DNA of 40,735 nt from a virus. Below are positions 32,101-39,610 of this stretch, piece by piece. A program made the position numbers and the translations under genes. The DNA lies in the IMG/VR virus record IMGVR_UViG_3300036770_006237, positions 1 to 40,735 of that record; one strand, given 5' to 3'. The notes under the pieces were generated by a model. The model made no database searches. It was not told the DNA's origin and saw only the letters and a list, made by a program, of their open reading frames with translations. Positions within the stretch are counted from its first letter, which is position 1. Each line of letters starts with the position of its first letter.

Positions 32101-34185
32101 TTACCCTAGCATTTTTTTGATGTAGTCAAGATCAGTGCTTTCGGACATTTGACGATCAAGTTGACTGGCTATCACCGGAACTGTGGTTTGTCCAGTAGAT
32201 TTGGGTCTATTCAATCCGCCGCTATACTGCAATGAATCTTGATTGTATTCAGTGTTTGTGGGCCAGTCTGGGCTGTTTTCGTCTACTATCTCTGCACAAC
32301 CACAGGGCTCTTGGCCACAAGTTGGGCAACTGTGATCTTCGTGGTCATGATGTCCTTCTATACCAGCCAGACTCAACAATTGTGCTAGACGAACTGCGTC
32401 ATCTCCGGTGGCATTAACGCTGATAGATTTATCTATTTCGCCTGTGTCGCTGGTGCTTTGTGTCACAGTGATATTCATGCTTTCGGATATCATTTGCTCT
32501 AGTTCTCTATTCCAGCTGTCATAGATACCTTTGCCAAATGACACAGATGATTTGCCTTTGGCTTTTTTTGGTTCTGCCGTGTCAGCCACTGCTACACTGC
32601 CACTGGTAGTGGTTTCTTTGACTTTTTTTGGTAGACCTTTGTGTTTGGTGCTGGCAAATTTTTCTAGTTCTTTTTCGGGCATTTTGGCCATTTCTGCACT
32701 GGCTGTTCCTGCCTGAGGTTTTTTACCAGATTTCCGTGCTGCCAAAGCGATTCCAGCTGCTTGCTGTTGTGACCGACTGACTGCTTTTTCAGTTACTGGT
32801 TCCATGTCACTGGATTTTTGACTTTTCATGTAGTCACGTGCTGTATCAATGTAGTCCAATGCCTTGGTGATTTTGGATTGCACCCACTCAGGTAAATTCT
32901 CGTCGGCTCGTAAAATACCACGTAGTTCTTTGGCCGCATCCATGACAGTTCGTAATTGATCATGCGCCATGTCGCCTTCTCGATCGTATTCGCCGCGATC
33001 AACGATGTCAATCATGTCATCTTGTTCTCGAACCTTTTTTGGTCGACCGCGTTGTGGTGCTTTTTTACCGGGTTCTGCATCGCCAATCTTGTGCACAGTT
33101 TTTGGACCTTTCCATTTGGGTATATCTACTGTGCCAAATGGTGCATTGTAAGTGTCTCGTGCTGCAGCCGGTCGACCGCGTTTTTTACCACTGCCTTTGT
33201 CATCACCGTCTTTGGTGCGCTTTTTGGCCGGTGATTCATCTTCATCGTCGTCACCTTGATATTCAGTGCCATAATTACCGTGATGTCGGACCCCTTGATC
33301 TGTTCTTTCGACTCGTCCTTCGTTGACGGGATAAGTTCGACCGTCAACTTCGAATTCTTTTTGTCCAGTGGCGCGAGCTTGAGCAAGTGCTCCAGAAAAT
33401 TCATTGCCTTCGCCCATTTCATCCTCTGTCATTCCTTGTTCGCCTTGGGCTTTCTCAGCGGCGTTAATTTTCCTCCGCAGATCTTGAATAGGACCATTCC
33501 ATAAATCTCTGGCTTGGCGCTCGCTGTCACTTAAATTTTGTTCTCTATCGGCATATTGGTAACTACTGCCACCTAGTGATTTGAACTTTCTCATTAATTC
33601 TTCGTATTGAGCTCGAAGTTCAGGAAGTGCAGCAATATCCGCGCTGTAATCACGTGGGGCGCTTTCTGGCTTACGAGGTGCAGGACCTCTTCTAAATGAT
33701 TTGCCCATGCCGCTTAACATGGCAGCAAATTCGTCTCCTAATTCTTTGGAGCCTTCCGCCACACCTTGCTCTGATACTTTACCAGCAGGTACTCCACCTT
33801 TTAACTTGATTACACTCTTTGCACCGTGTCCGGCTGCGATTCTTTTGGCATCAGCATCGTCTTTTGCAACAAACTTCTTTACTCGTCCGTTGTGTAGCAT
33901 CATTTCATATTGCCCTTCGTTTAAGGAGCCTTCCGCCACACTTTGCTCGCCTAGTTTCTTACCAGCAGCAGCGGCTTTTTGAAAACGCTCTTTGCCGTAT
34001 TTTTTACGGCCAATAGCAGCAGCCACAGCTTCGGGATTTTCAGCACTGCCACCTTTTTTGATCGCAGCCACAGTTTTATCAAAGCCCATGTATTTTTCAT
34101 CAACTTGTTGTTGACTTTCGTTGAGTATGGGTTTGTTTTGATCTAGATCGGCTAGACGTTTGTTGATATCGTAAAAAAATGTCAT
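32101..34185 (-). CDS. Large modular internal-head-like protein with two AT-hooks
   Basis: A 694-residue low-complexity, highly charged protein. Repeated EQ(S/G)VAEGS sits at two places (codons at 33925-33948 and 33748-33771, 24-base direct repeats with one difference). Two RGRP cores (KKRGRPAA and PQRGRPKK) are AT-hook motifs that bind the minor groove of AT-rich DNA. Helical modules (AAAIGRKKYGKERFQKAAAA; KALDYIDTARDYMK) alternate with disordered linkers. A Cys/His cluster HSCPTCGQEPCGC occurs near residue 630. ILNE, SLNE and ISES give several L/I-x-E sites for prohead protease. Likely a processed internal or scaffold-associated head protein. Confidence 0.7.
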   Translation of the reverse strand: MTFFYDINKRLADLDQNKPILNESQQQVDEKYMGFDKTVAAIKKGGSAENPEAVAAAIGRKKYGKERFQKAAAAGKKLGEQSVAEGSLNEGQYEMMLHNGRVKKFVAKDDADAKRIAAGHGAKSVIKLKGGVPAGKVSEQGVAEGSKELGDEFAAMLSGMGKSFRRGPAPRKPESAPRDYSADIAALPELRAQYEELMRKFKSLGGSSYQYADREQNLSDSERQARDLWNGPIQDLRRKINAAEKAQGEQGMTEDEMGEGNEFSGALAQARATGQKEFEVDGRTYPVNEGRVERTDQGVRHHGNYGTEYQGDDDEDESPAKKRTKDGDDKGSGKKRGRPAAARDTYNAPFGTVDIPKWKGPKTVHKIGDAEPGKKAPQRGRPKKVREQDDMIDIVDRGEYDREGDMAHDQLRTVMDAAKELRGILRADENLPEWVQSKITKALDYIDTARDYMKSQKSSDMEPVTEKAVSRSQQQAAGIALAARKSGKKPQAGTASAEMAKMPEKELEKFASTKHKGLPKKVKETTTSGSVAVADTAEPKKAKGKSSVSFGKGIYDSWNRELEQMISESMNITVTQSTSDTGEIDKSISVNATGDDAVRLAQLLSLAGIEGHHDHEDHSCPTCGQEPCGCAEIVDENSPDWPTNTEYNQDSLQYSGGLNRPKSTGQTTVPVIASQLDRQMSESTDLDYIKKMLG
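33748..33948. repeat. Two 24-base direct repeats coding EQ(G/S)VAEGS
   Basis: Plus-strand GGAGCCTTCCGCCACAC followed by (C/T)TTGCTC at 33748-33771 and 33925-33948. They differ at one base and are GC-rich compared with the surrounding gene. Confidence 0.75.
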
Positions 34186-34799
34186 GATGTTATCCTTTGA
34201 GGTTGTGCACCAGTGGCTGGTCTTGCTGGCAATTTGATATTGGAAATAGGACTGCGTGTGCCTTGTGGCAAACTGTTAGTGGTTTGGGCCGCTGGGGTTT
34301 TACCACCAGCCACTGTGAAATCACTGCGATAAGAATTTTTTAATACTGCATGATCATGTGGTTCAGCACTATAATCACGCTTGAGTTCATCTTGCTGCGC
34401 ATTATTGGCCGGATAGTCAGTGTCGCTGAGCAAGTCACGGTTTTCGCTGTTGATGTCCTCGACTTCACGATTCATACTGTCATCGTATTTCAAATCCAAC
34501 ATACGCACACGACTGGGATTAATACCCAATATTTGTGCCAGTTGTTGTATCTGTGGCTCGATGGCCGGATATCTAAAACTGACATCCACAGAAGTCACTG
34601 TTTGATTCTGTTCATTGGGAAAGTCTTTCAACGTGGTCATGACAGGAGTGGTTTTGGGCTTGCTCATTTTGGCAATATCGAACTGTGCCAGTTTTGTTTC
34701 TAATTGATTGAAAAAACTGTCGTCGATATCACCAACCACTTTGATTCTATAATCGTATGTTCGTTGACTTTCGGCTAGATAATGCTGAAATGTTTTCAT
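34182..34799 (-). CDS. Capsid-leader protein conserved in T4-like aquatic phages
   Basis: A 205-residue protein whose start MKTFQHYLAE differs only conservatively from T4 internal-protein leader MKTYQEFIAE. Residues 15-105 are a folded ferredoxin-like domain (YDYRIKVVGDIDDSF ... DVSFRYPAIEPQIQQLAQIL). I recall close relatives in marine T4-like phages without an assigned function. The C-terminal 100 residues are disordered. AGGA lies before the ATG and a late-like AATAAATA box at 34819-34826 precedes it, so this gene probably opens the 34799-28692 operon. Confidence 0.75.
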   Translation of the reverse strand: MKTFQHYLAESQRTYDYRIKVVGDIDDSFFNQLETKLAQFDIAKMSKPKTTPVMTTLKDFPNEQNQTVTSVDVSFRYPAIEPQIQQLAQILGINPSRVRMLDLKYDDSMNREVEDINSENRDLLSDTDYPANNAQQDELKRDYSAEPHDHAVLKNSYRSDFTVAGGKTPAAQTTNSLPQGTRSPISNIKLPARPATGAQPQRITS

Positions 34800-34818
34800 T
34801 TTCTATAATCCTATAACA

Positions 34819-34826
34819 TATTTATT
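34819..34826 (-). promoter_or_regulatory. Late-type promoter AATAAATA
   Basis: Seven of eight bases match the late consensus on the minus strand, 19 bases before the ATG at 34799, with AGGA between. It overlaps the end of the small terminase gene. Confidence 0.45.
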
Positions 34827-35307
34827 CTTTTTTAGAATTTTGCTTTCTGTCGGCTAATAACCTATCCAGTAATTCGTTTCTGCTGAGAACCTGACCTTGC
34901 CCCACTGGCAAATTATCTTGAGATTCTGGTGCTTGCTGATCGAGTCGAGCTTTTTTTAATTGTAATTCAACTACACGTAATTTTTTGTTGAGTTTTGCTG
35001 TTTTGGCATTTATAGCATGTCCTAACATATTACTGGCCACTGAAAAAATTTCTCCAGCAAATCGACTATCAACATTAAACCCTAGATCCATTAAATCTTG
35101 AAACTTGTCTTTGGCCATATCTGCCAACTCATCCAGCTCTTGGTCACTGTGATCAAGACCAACCACTGTAGGCAATGCTTGATCAATTTTGTCAATGGCA
35201 GCGTCAATGTCTGTTATTAGAGATTTCGATTCGTTGACTTGATGTTGAACAATTTGTTTTTTATCTTCATCTGGAAGATTGAATAATTCTATAAGTTGGT
35301 CTGTCAT
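34822..35307 (-). CDS. 16: Terminase small subunit, gp16-like
   Basis: A 161-residue helical protein, length like T4 gp16 (164). The stretch DKFQDLMDLGFNVDSRFAGE followed by AKTAKLNKKLRVVELQLKKA is the pattern I associate with small terminases of T4-like aquatic phages: central coiled coil and basic end. It recognises DNA and regulates gp17. The ATG at 35307 is chosen (longer reading from 35346 would pass through a late promoter). The late box GATAAATA is five bases before the ATG. Confidence 0.7.
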   Translation of the reverse strand: MTDQLIELFNLPDEDKKQIVQHQVNESKSLITDIDAAIDKIDQALPTVVGLDHSDQELDELADMAKDKFQDLMDLGFNVDSRFAGEIFSVASNMLGHAINAKTAKLNKKLRVVELQLKKARLDQQAPESQDNLPVGQGQVLSRNELLDRLLADRKQNSKKE

Positions 35308-35312
35308 AGTGA

Positions 35313-35320
35313 TATTTATC
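35313..35320 (-). promoter_or_regulatory. Late-type promoter GATAAATA, leaderless geometry
   Basis: Seven of eight bases match the consensus on the minus strand. The ATG of the small terminase begins five bases after the box; the arrangement is near-identical to the one at 22242-22249. Confidence 0.5.
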
Positions 35321-35349
35321 AATAATATCACTGCAAGATAATACAATGA

Positions 35350-35787
35350 TTATTTACGTTTTTTACCTTGATGAAACATTTCTGTTTCATTGATAACACG
35401 AAAAATCAGTCCTTGATTTTTACACCATTTTTGTGCAGCAGCCCATTTGGCATGATTAATTGCCACTACTGCACGGTTTCGATCACTCATCTTTCCTTCA
35501 ATCAAACTTTGATTTCTGGGCTTAATTTCAATCAATTCAGCGCGAACTTGATTGTCTTTGTTTCTGTAAGTGATTAAAAAATCCGGAACATAGTTACTCA
35601 TTTTACCAGTTATGGGATTTCGATAAGGTATGAAAATACTTTCACTGGCCCACTGTATGATATTTTCGTTGTTGTCGCAAAATCTCATGAATGCATGTTC
35701 CCATGAAGATCTATATTTGGGGACTCCTCGACCAACATATTTTTCAGGATTTTTTATTTCGTAGATACCCTGTGCCCATTTTTTCAT
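35350..35787 (-). CDS. 4: Head completion protein gp4-like nuclease
   Basis: A 145-residue protein of the TnsA-like/PD-(D/E)xK fold found in T4 gp4 (head completion) relatives. YRSSWEHAFMRFCDNN gives the first acidic residue, YVPDFLITY the catalytic Asp, and ELIEIKPRNQ the ExK pair. Short basic start (KKWAQGIYEIKNPEKY) and end (HQGKKRK). In T4, gp4 acts late on packaged heads. It overlaps the upstream gene by ATGA. Confidence 0.8.
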   Translation of the reverse strand: MKKWAQGIYEIKNPEKYVGRGVPKYRSSWEHAFMRFCDNNENIIQWASESIFIPYRNPITGKMSNYVPDFLITYRNKDNQVRAELIEIKPRNQSLIEGKMSDRNRAVVAINHAKWAAAQKWCKNQGLIFRVINETEMFHQGKKRK

Positions 35788-36143
35788 GCTTTGACATTTC
35801 TTGCTGTATAAAAATTAGGAACTACTGCATTACTATATCCCAATAGTGTGCTGGGACTTCTAAGACCATTTAAATAATAAGCCATTGTGGCAGTTATTTG
35901 TAGTTGATTTTCACCTTGCAACTGATTTAATAATGTCAACACCGGTGTTGAAGTTTGTTCTGCAATTCTAAACAATGTCACTGTGAAATTACCTGCTGCT
36001 TCTGCAGTTGTGAACACACTACGAAAAAAACTATAGACAATGTCATATTCTTCAACCGAAACATCAACATCAAAATTAAAAAAATTATCAAAAACTCTGA
36101 CTGTCAAGTCAGTTTTAGGGTTGGTATAATTTACGGTACTCAT
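35784..36143 (-). CDS. Conserved small virion-associated protein
   Basis: A 119-residue protein. The pattern EYDIVYSFFRSVFTTAEAAG ... FTVTLFRIAEQTSTPVLTLL and TMAYYLNGLRSPSTLLG is one I recall between tail tube and head-completion genes in T4-like cyanophages, annotated as hypothetical or structural. It is mostly helical and begins four bases after the gp54-like stop. Confidence 0.65.
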   Translation of the reverse strand: MSTVNYTNPKTDLTVRVFDNFFNFDVDVSVEEYDIVYSFFRSVFTTAEAAGNFTVTLFRIAEQTSTPVLTLLNQLQGENQLQITATMAYYLNGLRSPSTLLGYSNAVVPNFYTARNVKA

Positions 36144-36146
36144 ATA

Positions 36147-37295
36147 TTATCTTGGTCCCGGAGGACTGGGGAAATTAAATCCTCCTAACTTGCCAATGGC
36201 TTGTCTAGTAGCAGCAGGATTTGCATTTCTTAGTGTTTGTTTTAAGCCATTGACTGCTTCTTCAGATACAATGGATCGAAGATTTTTTCCTTTGAATGTT
36301 TCACGAGCAGCTACTGACTTCTGTATTGCACCTATGATACCCGTGACGCTGCCACTTTGTAAATCCTCTAATATGCCTATGCCAGTGTCTAGTAGACCAC
36401 CTTTTCCTAACACTGTGGCTGTGCTACCTGGACGAGCTAACGAACTAGGAACTGTGTCATATCTAGCCGGATCGGCAAATCCTTTGACATTGGTGTCTGG
36501 TCTGACTCTACCGATAGCACCTGTATAATATTTTACAGTTTCATATTCCACAGTCATCGTATTGGTCATTGTGCCATTGCCTTGTGCATAATCGTATGTG
36601 TCGTGATTCCATTCTCTAATTACAGGATTAATCAACACATACATGGCATATTCATGCTGATCAAATCCATAGATAGTGATGTCTTTGAAAAATGCAGGCT
36701 TACCTGAACTGTCATCACCACCACTGAAACCGCCAGGACCACCTGCACTGCTTTGATCGTAACTTTCGCCTACAAAACCCCAATCATTGACATCTCTATT
36801 AGATGAATATATATCACGATTTTGATAGGTAAAACTAGGAGGACTGTTGAGAGGACCTAATCTTCCGTTGCTATTCGATGCATCTAGATATTGCTGATTG
36901 GGGTCTTTGAAATAGTAAGAAAAATAGTTATACCATAAGTTTCTAGTGACATTGCCACCATCATCATGAAGTTCCATACGAACTGGCAGATAATTTACTT
37001 TTTTCTGTATGATTCTTTTTCGATTATATTGATTTAATACTTCTGTATCAATCTGAAATTGAGGCAATTGTATAGATTTGACCATTAACCCAATGGCAGT
37101 GACATCATCTTGCGGAAATACTGTTCTTAATACAGGTATTTCTGCAGTATTGATATTCATGTAGACATGAAATAAAAACTTGTTTTTGGGTGCTAATTCA
37201 TAACCATTGGATAAAAAGGTCTTACTGGCATGGGCGTAATCTTTGAGATTTTGCTGACCAATAAAACCTTTTAAAAAATCTTGACCAAAAGCCAC
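36147..37295 (-). CDS. 54: Baseplate tail tube initiator-like protein (gp54 family)
   Basis: A 382-residue protein related in fold to the tail tube. KDYAHASKTFLSNGYELAPK, KSIQLPQFQIDTEVLNQYNR and VTRNLWYNYFSYYF are family landmarks I associate with gp54-like baseplate tail tube initiators in T4-like phages. The C-terminal 130 residues are Gly-rich with probable loops. It follows the tube gene 19 by ten bases, and should sit on top of the baseplate to start tube polymerisation. Confidence 0.65.
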   Translation of the reverse strand: MAFGQDFLKGFIGQQNLKDYAHASKTFLSNGYELAPKNKFLFHVYMNINTAEIPVLRTVFPQDDVTAIGLMVKSIQLPQFQIDTEVLNQYNRKRIIQKKVNYLPVRMELHDDGGNVTRNLWYNYFSYYFKDPNQQYLDASNSNGRLGPLNSPPSFTYQNRDIYSSNRDVNDWGFVGESYDQSSAGGPGGFSGGDDSSGKPAFFKDITIYGFDQHEYAMYVLINPVIREWNHDTYDYAQGNGTMTNTMTVEYETVKYYTGAIGRVRPDTNVKGFADPARYDTVPSSLARPGSTATVLGKGGLLDTGIGILEDLQSGSVTGIIGAIQKSVAARETFKGKNLRSIVSEEAVNGLKQTLRNANPAATRQAIGKLGGFNFPSPPGPR

Positions 37296-37305
37296 GATTT
37301 ATCCC

Positions 37306-37938
37306 TTAACCTGCCAGACCACCTGCAGTTACAACATCACCTAATGTTCTACCCACCGAAGTACCAATACCGGTTCCTTGTGGCGTTTGGTTGGCATTAT
37401 CAAACTGTATAGTTAATGCAATAGTCACTGGCTCATTGCTGCCATAATTGACATCACCATAATCGACTTGTCTTAGATAACAACCATACAATTCCCAAGT
37501 CTCTAATACCACTGGCTCGAATGCACCATTGCCACCATCTAATATTTCAAATCTAGTGGTGAACTTGTAGTCAATACCTGAACTGGCACTGGCCATTTCA
37601 AAGAAGTCCATTTGTTTCTGAACTTGTTCACCGACTAATTTAGATACATTACCACCAGCATCATCTCTGAGACTGCAACTGGTTTCTGCCCAACTGGGCT
37701 TGCCGGCTAATTTTAGTGTGCTGTTATAGATTGGTATTAATATGTCTTCAAAACTTAAACTGGGTCGACGAAAATCAATGACTTGTTTGGTTAATTCAGT
37801 TCTGGGCGTGCTGACTCCAAAATTTTCAAATACTACCCGAAATCGATATTTGAGTTTGGGCATTAACAAACCCTGGTTGGATGGGCTTTGATCACTGGCG
37901 ATCGGAACTGACATTCTTGTTAATGATGAAACAGCCAT
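37306..37938 (-). CDS. 19: Tail tube protein gp19
   Basis: A 210-residue protein, slightly longer than T4 gp19 (163). The central PKLKYRFRVVFENFG, IDFRRPSLSFEDILIPIYNS and WELYGCYLRQVDYGDVNYGS segments are typical of the tube beta-barrel monomer. Exact late promoter TATAAATA at 37972-37979 and AGGAG ribosome-binding site precede the ATG, consistent with high late expression. In T4, 18 and 19 are adjacent; here a homing endonuclease gene separates them. Confidence 0.85.
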   Translation of the reverse strand: MAVSSLTRMSVPIASDQSPSNQGLLMPKLKYRFRVVFENFGVSTPRTELTKQVIDFRRPSLSFEDILIPIYNSTLKLAGKPSWAETSCSLRDDAGGNVSKLVGEQVQKQMDFFEMASASSGIDYKFTTRFEILDGGNGAFEPVVLETWELYGCYLRQVDYGDVNYGSNEPVTIALTIQFDNANQTPQGTGIGTSVGRTLGDVVTAGGLAG

Positions 37939-37971
37939 TTTAATGTTCTCCTATACTGTTATATTTATAGA

Positions 37972-37979
37972 AAATATCA
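37972..37979 (-). promoter_or_regulatory. T4-type late promoter TATAAATA for gene 19
   Basis: Exact late consensus on the minus strand, 33 bases before the ATG at 37938, followed by a strong AGGAG ribosome-binding site. Confidence 0.7.
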
Positions 37980-38008
37980 AAAAATCATTATCTACATACT
38001 TTATGAAT

Positions 38009-38016
38009 CATAAATA
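38009..38016 (+). promoter_or_regulatory. Late-type promoter CATAAATA for the endonuclease gene
   Basis: Seven of eight bases match the late consensus on the plus strand, 33 bases before the ATG at 38050, back to back with the gene 19 promoter. Confidence 0.4.
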
Positions 38017-38049
38017 TTTGCGTAAATAGTTTTATAAGGTTTAATTGCT

Positions 38050-39582
38050 ATGTCTATACAATGTCAAATATGTCAAGAAGTTTTTGCCAAAATCATACCA
38101 TGGCAACATCTAAAACAACATAATTTATCCAGTTCAGAATATAAAAAACAATTCGGAACACTTTATAGTGAAGAAACATTGGCATTGTTCAAAGCGAGAA
38201 CTCCACATAACAAAGGCAAAAAAATTTTAGATAATGAACATCTGGAAAAAATCAATCGAGCTATTAAAAAAAGAGAGCAAAAATATAATTCTGGAGAACT
38301 GCAAAGATATAGTAATGTGCTGTCAGACGAAACACGAAAAAAAATAAGTCTAGGTGTCAAAAAGTATGCCGAACTCAATGAGCTAGAGTTACAGTCTAGA
38401 GCCAAAAAAGCACAACAAACAAAAAAACGCAATGGACTTAAAGGCCCTATGACCGGCAAAAAACACAGCGAGAATACTAAAGAAAAACTTCGACAAGTTC
38501 TTCAACAAAACAACGAAAGAAAAAAATTAGCCAGCTGGCAAAAAATATCTAGGTCAGCAGACCAGGCCAACTTGAAAATTTTAGATTGTCATGGTGATTC
38601 ATTGAATTTAGAATGCCGAACCTGTCAGAGTCAATTTCAATTTACTAAACAATACTTTAATACAGACAAATTTAGATCAAATTTGTGCCCAACATGTTTT
38701 CCTCTTGTCAAGAAAAAAACCAGTGTGGGAGAACAAGAACTATTTAAATTTATTCAGTCACTGAACATTGACTGTTATGCTAACTATAGATCAGATTACC
38801 ACGGACTGGAAATAGATGTTTTTGTGCCCTCAAAAAATATAGGATTCGAGTTCAACGGATTATACTGGCATTCTGAATCTGTTTTTTTAAAAAATAATAA
38901 AAATCCCAAAAGTGATTATGAAAAGTATCTTTATTTTAAAGACCGAGGTATACAACTTATACAAATATATGAAGATGAATGGGCAGACCGACAACATATT
39001 GTAAAAAGTCGAATTCAACATATTCTCGGACGAACTGAAAATAAAATTTATGCTAGACAATGTCAAGTCAAATTGATCGATTCTACAACTGCCAGCAAAT
39101 TTTTCAACGAAACACACATTATGGGCAACGGAAGAAGTAATTATAGGCTGGGCTTGTTTTATCACAATAAATTAATTTCAGCTATGAGTTTTTCAAAAAA
39201 TAATTTGTCAAGAAAAATTCAAGGGTGGGAGTTGAATAGGTTTTCTTCACTATGCGATGTATCTATTATAGGTGCTGCTAGTAAACTATTTAAAACTTTT
39301 GTTAAAGATATACAGCCAGATCAGGTTGTAAGTTATTCGGACAATAGATGGAGTTTGGGAAATTTATATCATTCATTGGGTTTTGATTTTGTCAGTGCAG
39401 GCACACCGAACTATTGGTATTTTTTACCTAATCAATCAAGAATACATAGATTCAATCTAAGAAAGAATCAATTCGATGACCCAGATATGTCCGAAGTTGA
39501 AAATCGTTTGTGTCAGGGCTATAATAGAATATGGGATTCTGGCAGCACTAAATGGATATGGTCAAACAAAAAGGGAGTATAA
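38050..39582 (+). CDS. Free-standing homing endonuclease, Vsr-like (EDxHD)
   Basis: A 510-residue endonuclease. Residues 5-35 are a C2H2-type finger (CQICQEVFAKIIPWQHLKQH). A NUMOD3-like repeat TGKKHSENTKEKL (about 136-148) binds DNA. A second C-x2-C pair occurs at LECRTCQ and LCPTC. From about 225 the Vsr/PD-(D/E)xK-like core follows: SVGEQELFKFIQSL, GLEIDVFVPSKNIGFEFNGL followed by YWHSE, and IQLIQIYEDEW. The C-terminal half has a GNAT-like GRSNYRLGLFYHNKLISAMSF region. It sits alone on the plus strand between tube and sheath genes, the usual site type for phage homing genes. No intron splice junctions visible. Confidence 0.85.
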   Translation: MSIQCQICQEVFAKIIPWQHLKQHNLSSSEYKKQFGTLYSEETLALFKARTPHNKGKKILDNEHLEKINRAIKKREQKYNSGELQRYSNVLSDETRKKISLGVKKYAELNELELQSRAKKAQQTKKRNGLKGPMTGKKHSENTKEKLRQVLQQNNERKKLASWQKISRSADQANLKILDCHGDSLNLECRTCQSQFQFTKQYFNTDKFRSNLCPTCFPLVKKKTSVGEQELFKFIQSLNIDCYANYRSDYHGLEIDVFVPSKNIGFEFNGLYWHSESVFLKNNKNPKSDYEKYLYFKDRGIQLIQIYEDEWADRQHIVKSRIQHILGRTENKIYARQCQVKLIDSTTASKFFNETHIMGNGRSNYRLGLFYHNKLISAMSFSKNNLSRKIQGWELNRFSSLCDVSIIGAASKLFKTFVKDIQPDQVVSYSDNRWSLGNLYHSLGFDFVSAGTPNYWYFLPNQSRIHRFNLRKNQFDDPDMSEVENRLCQGYNRIWDSGSTKWIWSNKKGV

Positions 39583-39589
39583 ACTCCCT
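39572..39589. terminator. Bidirectional terminator between endonuclease and sheath genes
   Basis: Stem AGGGAGT with ACTCCCT around ATAA, overlapping the stop codon of the plus-strand gene. Minus-strand reading has CTTTTTGTTTG after the stem and plus-strand reading has CTTTGTTAT, so it can end both the sheath transcript and the endonuclease transcript. Confidence 0.65.
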
Positions 39590-39610
39590 CTTTGTTATAC
39601 TGATTGAATC

